Shown here: one piece after another, positions 26,641-34,566 of the stretch | Position numbering within the stretch: position 1 is the first letter of the stretch | How the letters are laid out: each line of letters starts with the position of its first letter | Source: Streptomyces flavidovirens DSM 40150 | GTDB lineage: Bacteria > Actinomycetota > Actinomycetes > Streptomycetales > Streptomycetaceae | NCBI RefSeq assembly: GCF_000429085.1 | Contig: NZ_AUBE01000002.1 | Span: forward strand, 474,824 to 538,823 | Direction of reading: 5' to 3' | DNA length: 64,000 nt | Program-made: the position numbers and the translations under genes | The notes under the pieces: model-generated | Told to the model about the DNA's origin: nothing | Seen by the model: the letters and a program-made list of their open reading frames with translations, nothing else | Database searches by the model: none

Positions 26641-26745
26641 ACCGGGACTCCGCCCCGGACCCCGGCCCTCAAACGCCGGCACACATGCGACGGCAGCCGC
26701 AACACGCCAAGGTGGAAAGGGACGGGGCGGGAAAGGAAAAAACCC
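26641..26745. repeat. Dispersed intergenic element, copy C (degenerate)
   Basis: Contains CCGGGACTCCGCCCCGG, CCTCAAACGCCGG at 26667-26679 and a GGAAAGGGACGGGGCGGGAA segment near 26715-26734, the same order of blocks as copy A but shortened. It lies between the convergent XPB-N-like and lipoprotein genes. Confidence 0.6.
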
Positions 26746-26848
26746 AGCGGCACAGGCCCGGCGCCAAAGGCCCCCCGTGCCGAACGTACGGACCGCCCCT
26801 ACGCCCGTACGGACCTCCCCCGCCCCCGCCACCCCCGCCCCTACCGCC

Positions 26849-27325
26849 CTACCGCCGCCGCTCCACGAGCCCCGTCTCCGGCGACGCCGTCAGGGACGCC
26901 GACCACGTGCCCTTGGGGTCGCACTCCTTGCCGTTGGGCCAGTGCTCCGTCATGCGGACCTTCGCGCTGTCCTGCATGATCACGCGTTCGCCCTCGACCG
27001 AGGTGACCGAGAACCACACGTCGAGCTCCTCGTCCCGCACGTCGTCGGACGTACGGAGGTACATCCTCGTGCTCGTGCCGGCCGCCGCGGACGCTTCCGC
27101 TTCCGTACGCTCCTCGCACTTCCCGTCCACGCACAGCCGGAAGACGGCGGGCCCCACCGGGTCCGCCGTCGCGCCGCCGGCCGGTTCGAAGAGCACGGTG
27201 ATCCCCGGTACGCCGCCGATCATCGTGCAGTTGCGGGCGCCGGCGTAGTCCGCCCCGCAGCCCGACAGGACCGGCGCCACAAGCAGCACGACGGCCACCC
27301 TCCCGCCCCACACGCCCCGTATCAA
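26849..27325 (-). CDS. Small lipoprotein of unknown function
   Basis: A 158-residue exported protein. The N-terminus MIRGVWGGRVAVVLLVAPVL ends in the lipobox LSGC with cysteine at residue 23. Two cysteines (RLCVDGKC) may form a disulfide. I use the TTG at 27325 because GGGAGG lies just upstream and the lipobox then sits at the right distance. It is 17 bases downstream of the vanZ-like gene, probably in one operon. No named family recognised. Confidence 0.7.
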   Translation of the reverse strand: MIRGVWGGRVAVVLLVAPVLSGCGADYAGARNCTMIGGVPGITVLFEPAGGATADPVGPAVFRLCVDGKCEERTEAEASAAAGTSTRMYLRTSDDVRDEELDVWFSVTSVEGERVIMQDSAKVRMTEHWPNGKECDPKGTWSASLTASPETGLVERRR

Positions 27326-27342
27326 GTCGCCTCCCGATCCGC

Positions 27343-27903
27343 TCACTTGCCGGAACGCACCGTATCCCCCTCCCCGCGCGGCGCGCGCCTGGCGTGCACC
27401 GCTCGCCCGATCCGGCGGCCGAGGAGGAAGTAGCCGATGAGCGCGCCCGTCGTGTTGAGGATCACGTCGTCGACATCGAATGCCCTCCCCGCCACGATCG
27501 CGCCCTGCGCCAGCTCCACCAGCACCATCACCACCACCGTGAGAGCCACCACACGCAGCAGCCGCAGCGAGCGCGGCACCAGCACCGGCAGCAGCAGCCC
27601 GAACGGCATCCCGAGCAGCAGATTGCCGCCGATCTGCTTGCACGCGGCGAGGAAGGTGTAGTCCTCGGCGTACTGCCGCAGCGACGCACCGGGCCGCAGG
27701 TTGGTCGTGACCAGGGCTTCCGAGGCGTGTGAGGGCGCGAGCGTCAGCCGCGCCAGTACGGCCGAGAAGAGCACGAGGCCGAGAAAGGCCACGGCGACCG
27801 CGAAAGCCCGCAGCACCGCCCGCCCCCACGAACGACGAGGCCGGGCCGCACCCGCGGCATCCGCTCCACCCACTGCATCCGCTTCATCCGCTTGAGCTGT
27901 CAT
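27343..27903 (-). CDS. VanZ-family membrane protein
   Basis: A 186-residue protein with four to five membrane segments. The VanZ pattern is seen in GGNLLLGMPFGLLLPVLVPR, VVALTVVVMVLVELAQGAIV and AFDVDDVILNTTGALIGYFL. VanZ proteins are linked to teicoplanin resistance in enterococci but are widespread with unknown roles. The cytoplasmic N-terminus is Asp/Ala-rich and is written by a 9-base repeat. The ATG at 27903 lies near the divergent XPB helicase gene. Confidence 0.85.
   Translation of the reverse strand: MTAQADEADAVGGADAAGAARPRRSWGRAVLRAFAVAVAFLGLVLFSAVLARLTLAPSHASEALVTTNLRPGASLRQYAEDYTFLAACKQIGGNLLLGMPFGLLLPVLVPRSLRLLRVVALTVVVMVLVELAQGAIVAGRAFDVDDVILNTTGALIGYFLLGRRIGRAVHARRAPRGEGDTVRSGK
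27857..27892. repeat. 9-bp array in the VanZ N-terminus
   Basis: Four 9-base units: GCATCCGCT, CCACCCACT, GCATCCGCT, TCATCCGCT (+ strand), with one degenerate. Encodes the Asp/Ala/Glu-rich start of the VanZ protein. Confidence 0.7.
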
Positions 27904-28006
27904 GGACACCCGCTTACCCCGACTCACGGCCCGTACCGCACGCGATGCTGCACACTGGACGTTTGGCCGTACGGGCCGACCTGCCGCAGAAAGGGCCGAA
28001 ACACGC

Positions 28007-29662
28007 GTGAACGGACCCCTCATCGTCCAGAGCGACAAGACGCTGCTCCTCGAAGTCGACCACGAGCGTGCCGACGACTGCCGTCGCGCCATCGCGCCCT
28101 TCGCCGAGCTGGAGCGCGCCCCCGAGCACATCCACACCTACCGGGTGACGCCGCTCGGCCTGTGGAACGCGCGGGCCGCCGGACACGACGCCGAGCAAGT
28201 CGTCGACGCGCTCGTCGAGTTCTCCCGGTACCCGGTCCCGCACGCGCTCCTCGTCGACGTCGCCGAGACGATGGCCCGCTACGGCCGCCTCACCCTCTCC
28301 AAGCACCCGGTCCACGGACTCGTACTCACCTCCACGGACCGACCGGTACTGGAGGAGATCCTCCGCTCGAAGAAGGTCCAGCCGCTCGTCGGCGCCCGGA
28401 TCGACGCGGACACGGTCGCCGTGCACCCCTCCGAGCGCGGCCAGATCAAGCAGACGCTGCTCAAGCTGGGCTGGCCGGCCGAGGACCTCGCGGGTTACGT
28501 CGACGGCGAGGCCCACGCGATCGACCTCGCGGAGGACGGCTGGGCGCTGCGCCCGTACCAGAAGCAGGCGGTCGAGGGCTTCTGGCACGGCGGCTCGGGC
28601 GTCGTGGTCCTGCCCTGCGGCGCGGGAAAGACGCTCGTCGGCGCGGGCGCGATGGCCCAGGCGAAGGCCACCACCCTCATCCTCGTCACGAACACCGTCT
28701 CGGCCCGCCAGTGGAAGCACGAGCTGGTGAAGCGGACGTCGCTGACCGAGGACGAGATCGGTGAGTACAGCGGTACGCGCAAGGAGATCCGGCCGGTCAC
28801 CATCGCGACGTACCAGGTCCTGACGACGAAGCGGAAGGGCATCTACCCGCACCTGGAGCTCTTCGACTCCCGTGACTGGGGCCTGATCGTGTACGACGAG
28901 GTGCACCTGCTCCCCGCACCCGTCTTCAAGTTCACGGCGGACCTCCAGGCCAGGCGCCGCCTCGGCCTGACGGCGACGCTCGTACGCGAGGACGGCCGCG
29001 AGTCCGACGTCTTCTCCCTCATCGGCCCGAAGCGTTTCGACGCGCCGTGGAAGGAGATCGAGGCGCAGGGCTACATCGCGCCGGCGGACTGTGTGGAGGT
29101 CCGCGTCAACCTCACCGAGAGCGAGCGTCTGGCCTACGCGACGGCCGAGACGGAGGAGAAGTACCGCTTCTGCGCGACGACCGCGACGAAGCGGAAGGTG
29201 ACGGAGGCGCTGGTACGTAAGTTCGCGGGCCAGCAGATCCTGGTCATCGGCCAGTACATCGACCAGTTGGACGAGCTGGGCGAGCACCTGGACGCGCCGG
29301 TCATCAAGGGCGAGACGTCGAACGCCCAGCGCGAGAAGCTTTTCGACGCCTTCCGGCAGGGCGAGATCAGCGTCCTGGTGGTCTCAAAGGTCGCGAACTT
29401 CTCGATCGACCTCCCCGAGGCGACGGTCGCGATCCAGGTGTCGGGGACGTTCGGCTCCCGCCAGGAGGAGGCCCAGCGCCTGGGCCGCGTACTGCGCCCC
29501 AAGGCGGACGGCCATCAGGCGCACTTCTACTCGGTGGTCGCACGCGACACGATCGACCAGGACTTCGCGGCCCACCGCCAGCGCTTCCTGGCGGAACAGG
29601 GCTACGCGTACCGCATCGTGGACGCGGACGAACTGATGGCAGCGGACGACCCCACACCGTAA
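28007..29662 (+). CDS. XPB-family DNA helicase
   Basis: A 551-residue superfamily-2 DNA helicase of the bacterial XPB type, a 3'-5' enzyme linked to DNA unwinding and repair. An N-terminal domain (LIVQSDKTLLLEVDHERADD) is followed by motif I PCGAGKT near residue 205, motif II DEVH near 297, motif III LGLTATLVREDGR and motif VI QRLGRVLRPKADG, plus the RED-type element of XPB. The GTG at 28007 is preferred; the frame opens at an ATG 35 codons earlier, but that would overlap the divergent VanZ start. The XPB-N-like protein encoded nearby is a likely partner. Confidence 0.9.
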   Translation: MNGPLIVQSDKTLLLEVDHERADDCRRAIAPFAELERAPEHIHTYRVTPLGLWNARAAGHDAEQVVDALVEFSRYPVPHALLVDVAETMARYGRLTLSKHPVHGLVLTSTDRPVLEEILRSKKVQPLVGARIDADTVAVHPSERGQIKQTLLKLGWPAEDLAGYVDGEAHAIDLAEDGWALRPYQKQAVEGFWHGGSGVVVLPCGAGKTLVGAGAMAQAKATTLILVTNTVSARQWKHELVKRTSLTEDEIGEYSGTRKEIRPVTIATYQVLTTKRKGIYPHLELFDSRDWGLIVYDEVHLLPAPVFKFTADLQARRRLGLTATLVREDGRESDVFSLIGPKRFDAPWKEIEAQGYIAPADCVEVRVNLTESERLAYATAETEEKYRFCATTATKRKVTEALVRKFAGQQILVIGQYIDQLDELGEHLDAPVIKGETSNAQREKLFDAFRQGEISVLVVSKVANFSIDLPEATVAIQVSGTFGSRQEEAQRLGRVLRPKADGHQAHFYSVVARDTIDQDFAAHRQRFLAEQGYAYRIVDADELMAADDPTP

Positions 29663-29699
29663 ACCGCCATGCGCGGCGTCCGGCGAACGGGGGCGAGCC

Positions 29700-29775
29700 A
29701 TCTCTTTCCCCGCCGCGCCACTTCCGGTCCACCGGGGCTCCGCCCAAGCCCGGTGGACGGGCTGGATCTGCTCGA
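29700..29775. repeat. Dispersed intergenic element, copy D (degenerate)
   Basis: CTTTCCCCGCCGCGCC, then CCACCGGGGCTCCGCCCA and GACGGGCTGGAT: the same blocks as copy A in the same order, but divergent. It lies between convergent XPB and GT87 genes. A further block, CAGCCCGTCCGGCGCTGGAG at 29986-30005, is inside the GT87 coding end. Confidence 0.5.
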
Positions 29776-29843
29776 CGGAGTGGATCGGCCCCACCGGGCT
29801 TACGGCTCACGGCGCCCACTTGGGTGTCCACCCGACCTGTGCC

Positions 29844-29919
29844 GGGCCTCACCCGACCTGCTGGGCCTGACCGGACCTGGTGGGCCTCACCCGACCTGCT
29901 GGGCCTCACCCGACCTGGT
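29844..29919. repeat. 19-bp tandem repeat, four units, across the GT87 stop codon
   Basis: Four 19-base units of GGGCCTCACCCGACCTGCT type (29844, 29863, 29882, 29901), with a weaker fifth before them. The array starts outside and ends inside the GT87 gene, so its copy number sets the C-terminal residues and stop of that protein. Confidence 0.9.
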
Positions 29920-31257
29920 GTCCTCGCCCGGTCTGGAGTCCTCGTCCCGTGCCGGCCTGGAAGCATCGGGCGCCGGGCCGGATTCCAGCCCGTCCGGCGC
30001 TGGAGGGCGGGCGGTGGAGTCGCTCTTGTCGCTGGGGGAGGGGGCGGGGCGGGGTGAGGGCAGCATGCGTCGGGCATGCCTCAGCGGTGCCACACCCGTC
30101 ACCCGAGCCGCACGTCCCGCTCCCGCCGCGCAGGCCAGCAGACCGAGCAGTGCCAGCAGCGGGTACGGGGACGCCAGTGGCTGGTGCCACCATGGGAGTT
30201 GGAGGTCCAGCGCCCCCTTGTGCGGCACCAGCCACAGCGTGCGCGCCGTGAACACCACGGCCACCGCTGCGGCCGCCCTCCCCCGCCCCTCCGCGGCGAG
30301 CACCGCGATCAGCGGCACGCACCACACCCAGTGGTGCGACCAGCTGATCGGCGAGACCAGCAGCGCCGTCGCGGCGGTGACCAGCACGCCCCACGTCTCG
30401 CGGCCCGCCCCGACCGCCGCCCGCCGCGCGGTCCACAGCCCCGCCGCTGCGACGAACACCGCGGCCGCGAGCCACACCGGTCCGGGCGCGGGATCGTGCA
30501 GGACTCGCGCCAACAGTCCCTGCAGCGACTGGTTGTCGACGATCCACGCCCTGCCGACCCGCCCGGTCTCGAAGACCCGCCGGGTCCAGAAGTCGACGCT
30601 GGCATGCGGCAGTACGAGCGCGCCCAGCAGCACCGTGCCGGTCAGCGAGGCGAGGGCGGTGAGCCCGGCTCGTACACGGCCCGTCAGCAGCAGATAGACG
30701 ATGAAGATCGCGGGCGTGAGCTTGACGCCCGCCGCGACACCGAGCGCGAAACCTTTGCCGATGGCGTCGTCCGTACGGGTCAGGTCCCACAGGACGAGAC
30801 ACGCGAGGGCCAGGTTGATCTGCCCGAAGAGGATCGTCTGGAAGACGGGTTCGAGCCACACTCCGAGTGCGGTGCCCGCGAGGACGAGCGCGGGTCCGGC
30901 CGGGAGCCGGGCGAAGCGGCAGGAGAGATGCACGAGGAGCGCGAGGAGCGCGGTGTTGCCGACGGCGAAGGCGACCTTGAGGGCGCCGACCGGCAGCCAG
31001 GTCGTCGGTACGAAGAGGATCGCGGCGAACGGCGGGTACGTGGCGGGCAGTTGCCACTGCGTGACGGTGAACCCGTACAGGTCGGTGCCGTTGGCGACGG
31101 CCGCACCTTCCGCCCGGTAGACGAGGGTGTCGGCCATGGGGATGTGCTGGAGTACGCACAGCGCGGCCAGTGCGGCCAGCGATACGGCGAGCAGGATGCC
31201 GGCGGGCATGCCGACCGGTACGGCCGGTGATCGAGGGGTCACGCTCCGTTTCTCCAC
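29887..31257 (-). CDS. GT87-family (DUF2029) polyprenyl-phosphate mannosyltransferase-like protein
   Basis: A 456-residue membrane glycosyltransferase of the GT-C fold, like PimE of mycobacteria, which uses polyprenyl-phosphate mannose on the outer face of the membrane. About ten hydrophobic segments are seen. Family marks are LVYRAEGAAVANGTDLYGF with the early acidic residue, the ATYPPFAAILF loop, VFQTILFGQINLALACLVLW and SPISWSHHWVWCVPLI. The last 65 residues are Pro/Asp/Ser-rich, partly written by a 19-bp repeat. The GTG at 31257 has a TAGGGT -10 box 7 bases upstream; a second GTG at 31242 has GGAG. Acceptor unknown. Confidence 0.85.
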   Translation of the reverse strand: MEKRSVTPRSPAVPVGMPAGILLAVSLAALAALCVLQHIPMADTLVYRAEGAAVANGTDLYGFTVTQWQLPATYPPFAAILFVPTTWLPVGALKVAFAVGNTALLALLVHLSCRFARLPAGPALVLAGTALGVWLEPVFQTILFGQINLALACLVLWDLTRTDDAIGKGFALGVAAGVKLTPAIFIVYLLLTGRVRAGLTALASLTGTVLLGALVLPHASVDFWTRRVFETGRVGRAWIVDNQSLQGLLARVLHDPAPGPVWLAAAVFVAAAGLWTARRAAVGAGRETWGVLVTAATALLVSPISWSHHWVWCVPLIAVLAAEGRGRAAAAVAVVFTARTLWLVPHKGALDLQLPWWHQPLASPYPLLALLGLLACAAGAGRAARVTGVAPLRHARRMLPSPRPAPSPSDKSDSTARPPAPDGLESGPAPDASRPARDEDSRPGEDTRSGEAQQVG

Positions 31258-31264
31258 GGCCGCG

Positions 31265-31270
31265 ACCCTA
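31265..31270 (-). promoter_or_regulatory. -10 box for leaderless GT87 gene
   Basis: TAGGGT on the minus strand, 7 bases before the GTG at 31257. Confidence 0.35.
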
Positions 31271-31304
31271 GTGGATCAGCCGACGGAGCTGTGGAGCCGC
31301 CCAC

Positions 31305-31529
31305 TCAGCGGCGCTTTACGCCCGCCTCCTGCGCGTACTCCCCGAGGACGGCCACGCTGAACGCGGCGCCCGCGAACACCTTTACGGCGTGCACGGCCTT
31401 GCCTATCCGGTGCGCGAAGTGAACGGAGTGGGTGGAGTGGACGGAGTGGGCGGGGGCACCGTCAGCGCGCGGGTTGCGGTTGCGGTTGCGGTGGGCGGAG
31501 GGACCGGGGGCGAAGGCTGCTGCACTCAT
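31305..31529 (-). CDS. Small conserved Streptomyces protein
   Basis: Seventy-four residues. The C-terminal part (HRIGKAVHAVKVFAGAAFSV then AVLGEYAQEAGVKRR) looks like a short conserved actinobacterial protein with an amphipathic helix. The N-terminal part is low complexity: HRNRNRNPR and HSVHSTHSVHF, written by 6-base and 9-base DNA repeats. The ATG at 31529 is chosen as the one giving the typical MSAAAF start; another in-frame ATG is at 31550. Function unknown. Confidence 0.6.
   Translation of the reverse strand: MSAAAFAPGPSAHRNRNRNPRADGAPAHSVHSTHSVHFAHRIGKAVHAVKVFAGAAFSVAVLGEYAQEAGVKRR
31416..31451. repeat. 9-bp array, four units, in the small conserved gene
   Basis: GAAGTGAAC, GGAGTGGGT, GGAGTGGAC, GGAGTGGGC on the + strand; encodes the HSVHSTHSVHF stretch on the minus strand. 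A 6-bp GGTTGC array follows near 31472-31491. Confidence 0.8.
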
Positions 31530-31667
31530 GTCTCCATGTTGGATTCCGGACATTTTGAGCACAACGGTCTGCGGGCTGAACTCCGTACCACCGGCCTCCT
31601 CCCAGGGATTGACCCAACCCTTAGGGCCGGGGCGCATGGCGGTACAGCCTCCGGCGACGGAAAACCA

Positions 31668-31698
31668 TTGGCCCGCCCCACGCCCCCGCGACTACAAT
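31668..31698 (+). promoter_or_regulatory. Candidate promoter of the HelD-family gene
   Basis: TACAAT at 31693-31698 is a strong -10 box; TTGGCC at 31668-31673 is a possible -35 with a 19-base spacer. I looked for the 19-bp rifamycin-associated element upstream and did not find one. Confidence 0.5.
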
Positions 31699-31797
31699 CC
31701 CCGGTCTTCCCGCCTCCCTCCGTGGAGCGCCGCCGCCCGGACGGAAACCGGCCGGTCCACGCCGTGATCCCAAGTGATCTCCCCCGGAGGCAGCACC

Positions 31798-33894
31798 GTG
31801 CCCGCGCCCGACCCCGACACCGCCCACAGCGACGCGCTCGACCCCCTCGACCCCCTCGGCCGCGAGCGTGCCCACCTCACCGCCTCGCGCGCCGCGTTGC
31901 GCGCCATGCGCGAGGACGCGCAGGCCCTCGACATCCGCGACGTCACCGCGAACTGGGTGAACGCCGCCGTCCTCGGCGCCCAGATCGAGGAACGCATCAA
32001 GTCGCTCGCCGACCTCTCCCACACCCCGCTCTTCTTCGGCCGCCTCGACTACCTGCACGTCGTCGGCGCGGACCGGGCCGAAGGCGCGGAGGGCGAGCGC
32101 TTCTACATCGGCCGGCGGCACGTCCACGACGCCGACGGCGACCCCATGGTCATCGACTGGCGCGCGCCCGTCTCCCAGCCCTTCTACCGCGCCTCCAAGA
32201 AGGACCCGCTGGACGTCGGCCTGCGGCGCCGCTTCGGTTACACGGGCGGCGAACTCACGGCGTACGAGGACGAGCACCTCTCCGACCCCACCGAAGCCGC
32301 GCAGACCAGCAAGCTGCTCCAGGCGGAGATCGAGCGCCCGCGCGTCGGCCCGATGCGGGACATCGTGGCGACGATCCAGCCCGAGCAGGACGAGATCGTA
32401 CGGTCGGGCCTGTCCGGCAGCGTCTGCGTCCAGGGCGGTCCGGGAACCGGAAAGACGGCTGTGGGCCTGCACCGTGTGGCGTACCTCCTCTACGCGCACC
32501 GCGACCGGCTGGCCAGGACCGGCACGCTGGTCATCGGCCCGAACAAGTCCTTCCTCCACTACATCGAGCAGGTCCTGCCCGCGCTGGGCGAGCTGGAGGT
32601 CAAGCAGGCGACGGTCGGTGACCTGGTGGCGGTGCACGGCGAGGTCCGGGGCACGGACGACGCGGACGCGGCCGTCATCAAGGGCGACGCGCGCATGGCG
32701 GAGGTACTGCGCCGGGCGCTGCGCTCGCACGTCACCGCCGTACCCACCGAGCCGGTGGTGGTGGTGCGGGGCTCGCGGCGGTGGCGGGTCCCGGCGTACG
32801 AACTGGAGGAGATGGTCGGCGAGTTGCTCAGCCGCGACATCCGGTACGGGGCGGCCCACGACGCGCTGCCGCAGCGCATCGCCCACGCGGTGCTCGTACG
32901 CATGGAGGAGGCGGGCGAGGCGCCCGACGACCGGGTGCAGGACGCGGTCGCCCGTAACCCGGCGGTGAAGGCGGCCGTCAAGGCGCTGTGGCCGGCGGTG
33001 GACCCGGCGAAGCTGGTGCTGCGGCTGCTCTCCGACGCGGATTTCCTGGCGGAGCACGCGGAGGGTGTGCTGTCGGCGGAGGAACAGAAGCGGATCCTGT
33101 GGGCGAAGCCGGCGCGGTCGGTGAAGTCGGCGAAGTGGTCGGCTGCGGATGTGGTGCTGCTGGACGAGGCGGCGGATCTGATCTCGCGTACGCACTCGCT
33201 CGGCCATGTCGTGCTCGACGAGGCGCAGGATCTGTCGCCGATGCAGTACCGGGCGGTGGGCCGCCGCTGCTCGACGGGTTCGGCGACGGTACTGGGCGAC
33301 CTGGCGCAGGGTACGACGCCGTGGGCGACGGCGAGCTGGGCGCAGGCACTGCGGCACCTGGGCAAACCGGAAGCGGTGGTCGAGGAACTGACGGCGGGCT
33401 TCCGCGTGCCGCGCGACGTCATCGCGTACGCGTCGCGGCTGCTGCCGGCGATCTCGCCGGGGCTGGCGCCGGTGTCGTCGGTGCGGGAGAGCGCGGGGGC
33501 GCTGTCGGTGCGTCAGGTGGATGCGGAGGCGCTGACCGGGGCGGTGGTGTCGGGGTGCGCGGAGGCGCTGCGCAACGAGGGGTCGACGGGGCTGATCGCG
33601 GCGGACGCGCGCATCGGGGAACTGGCGGCGGCCCTTACGGCGGCGGGCCACACGTACCTCTCCCCCGGCGAGGAGACGACGGCGGAGTCCCGGCTGACGC
33701 TGGTGCCGGCGTCACTGGCGAAGGGCCTGGAGTACGACTACGTGGTGCTGGACGAGCCGGCGGCGGTGGTATCGGGCGAGCCGGACGAACGAACCGGCTT
33801 GCGCCGCCTGTACGTAGCACTGACCCGAGCAGTATCGGGCCTGACCATCGTCCACACGGCCCCCTTGCCGGCGCCACTGGGCAGGCAAGGGTAA
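31798..33894 (+). CDS. HelD-family RNA polymerase-associated motor (UvrD-like)
   Basis: A 698-residue superfamily-1 ATPase. The N-terminal helical arm (RERAHLTASRAALRAMREDA to SLADLSHTPLFFGRLDY) and the block YIGRRHVHDADGDPMVIDWR identify HelD, which frees stalled RNA polymerase from DNA. Walker A GGPGTGKT is at about residues 213-220, motif II HVVLDEAQDLSPMQ near 475, and motifs V-VI VPASLAKGLEYDYVVLDEP and RLYVALTRAVSGL near the end. The GTG at 31798 follows GGAGG at 7 bases. Some family members protect against rifamycins; whether this one does is open. Confidence 0.88.
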   Translation: MPAPDPDTAHSDALDPLDPLGRERAHLTASRAALRAMREDAQALDIRDVTANWVNAAVLGAQIEERIKSLADLSHTPLFFGRLDYLHVVGADRAEGAEGERFYIGRRHVHDADGDPMVIDWRAPVSQPFYRASKKDPLDVGLRRRFGYTGGELTAYEDEHLSDPTEAAQTSKLLQAEIERPRVGPMRDIVATIQPEQDEIVRSGLSGSVCVQGGPGTGKTAVGLHRVAYLLYAHRDRLARTGTLVIGPNKSFLHYIEQVLPALGELEVKQATVGDLVAVHGEVRGTDDADAAVIKGDARMAEVLRRALRSHVTAVPTEPVVVVRGSRRWRVPAYELEEMVGELLSRDIRYGAAHDALPQRIAHAVLVRMEEAGEAPDDRVQDAVARNPAVKAAVKALWPAVDPAKLVLRLLSDADFLAEHAEGVLSAEEQKRILWAKPARSVKSAKWSAADVVLLDEAADLISRTHSLGHVVLDEAQDLSPMQYRAVGRRCSTGSATVLGDLAQGTTPWATASWAQALRHLGKPEAVVEELTAGFRVPRDVIAYASRLLPAISPGLAPVSSVRESAGALSVRQVDAEALTGAVVSGCAEALRNEGSTGLIAADARIGELAAALTAAGHTYLSPGEETTAESRLTLVPASLAKGLEYDYVVLDEPAAVVSGEPDERTGLRRLYVALTRAVSGLTIVHTAPLPAPLGRQG

Positions 33895-33990
33895 TTACGG
33901 CTTGGCAGTGGGTGGCGCTTGTGTCGTAGCGGGTGCGCGAGGGCTCGGCTCGGCTCTGTCCTGTCCGCAGTCGCCGAGGCGTCGGTACGG

Positions 33991-34545
33991 TCACGTCCGT
34001 GCCGGATTCCGCTCCTCCTTCAGGACGCCGTAAACGACAGAGTCGCGCCAGGCCCCGCGTACGAAGACGTGTCCGCGGATGCGTCCCTCCTCAGTCATGC
34101 CGGCGGCCAGGAGGGTCTTGGCGGAGGCTTCGTTCTTCGGGGCGCGGGCCGCCCAGACGCGGTGCAGGTCCAGGTCGTCGAAGGCCAGGTCGAGGAGGAG
34201 GTGGACGGTCTCGGTTCCGTAGCCGATTCCCCAGGCGTCGCGATGCAGGGCGCCGCCGATGGTGGCGGCACGCTGCTGGTGGGGGTCGAGGGCGAGGCGG
34301 GCGTAACCGACCAAGGGGCCGCCTTCGCCCTCGGTGACGGCCAGGGCGTACTCCTCGCGCGGGGTGGCGGTGGCCGAGGCGATCGAGCGGGCCACGATCC
34401 CGGCGACCTGGTCGCGGGTGCGTGGTTCGAAGGAGAGGTGCTCGGTTGCCTCGCTGCTGCCGTAGATGGCGTGGACGGCGTCCACGTCTTCGAGTGTCAG
34501 CTCGCGCAGTGCGAGGCGGGAGCGGTGGCGGGCGACCGGGTACAT
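33991..34545 (-). CDS. GNAT-family N-acetyltransferase (RimJ/RimL-like)
   Basis: A 184-residue acetyltransferase. It starts RLALRELTLEDVDAVHAIYG, has the acetyl-CoA-binding block HRDAWGIGYGTETVHLLLDL (the Q/RxxGxG/A equivalent is WGIGYG) and the typical NEASAKTLLAAGMTEEGRIR ending. Family members acetylate protein N-termini, amino groups of small molecules or antibiotics. It follows the TPR-type regulator by 21 bases and may share its transcript. Substrate not predictable. Confidence 0.88.
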   Translation of the reverse strand: MYPVARHRSRLALRELTLEDVDAVHAIYGSSEATEHLSFEPRTRDQVAGIVARSIASATATPREEYALAVTEGEGGPLVGYARLALDPHQQRAATIGGALHRDAWGIGYGTETVHLLLDLAFDDLDLHRVWAARAPKNEASAKTLLAAGMTEEGRIRGHVFVRGAWRDSVVYGVLKEERNPART

Positions 34546-34566
34546 GAGCTGGACTCTATGCCGGGT

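Noticed and set aside
31530..31797. Searched for a rifamycin-associated element before the HelD-family gene
   Set aside because: No GGGGCTTGCGGCAAGCCC-like palindrome is present.
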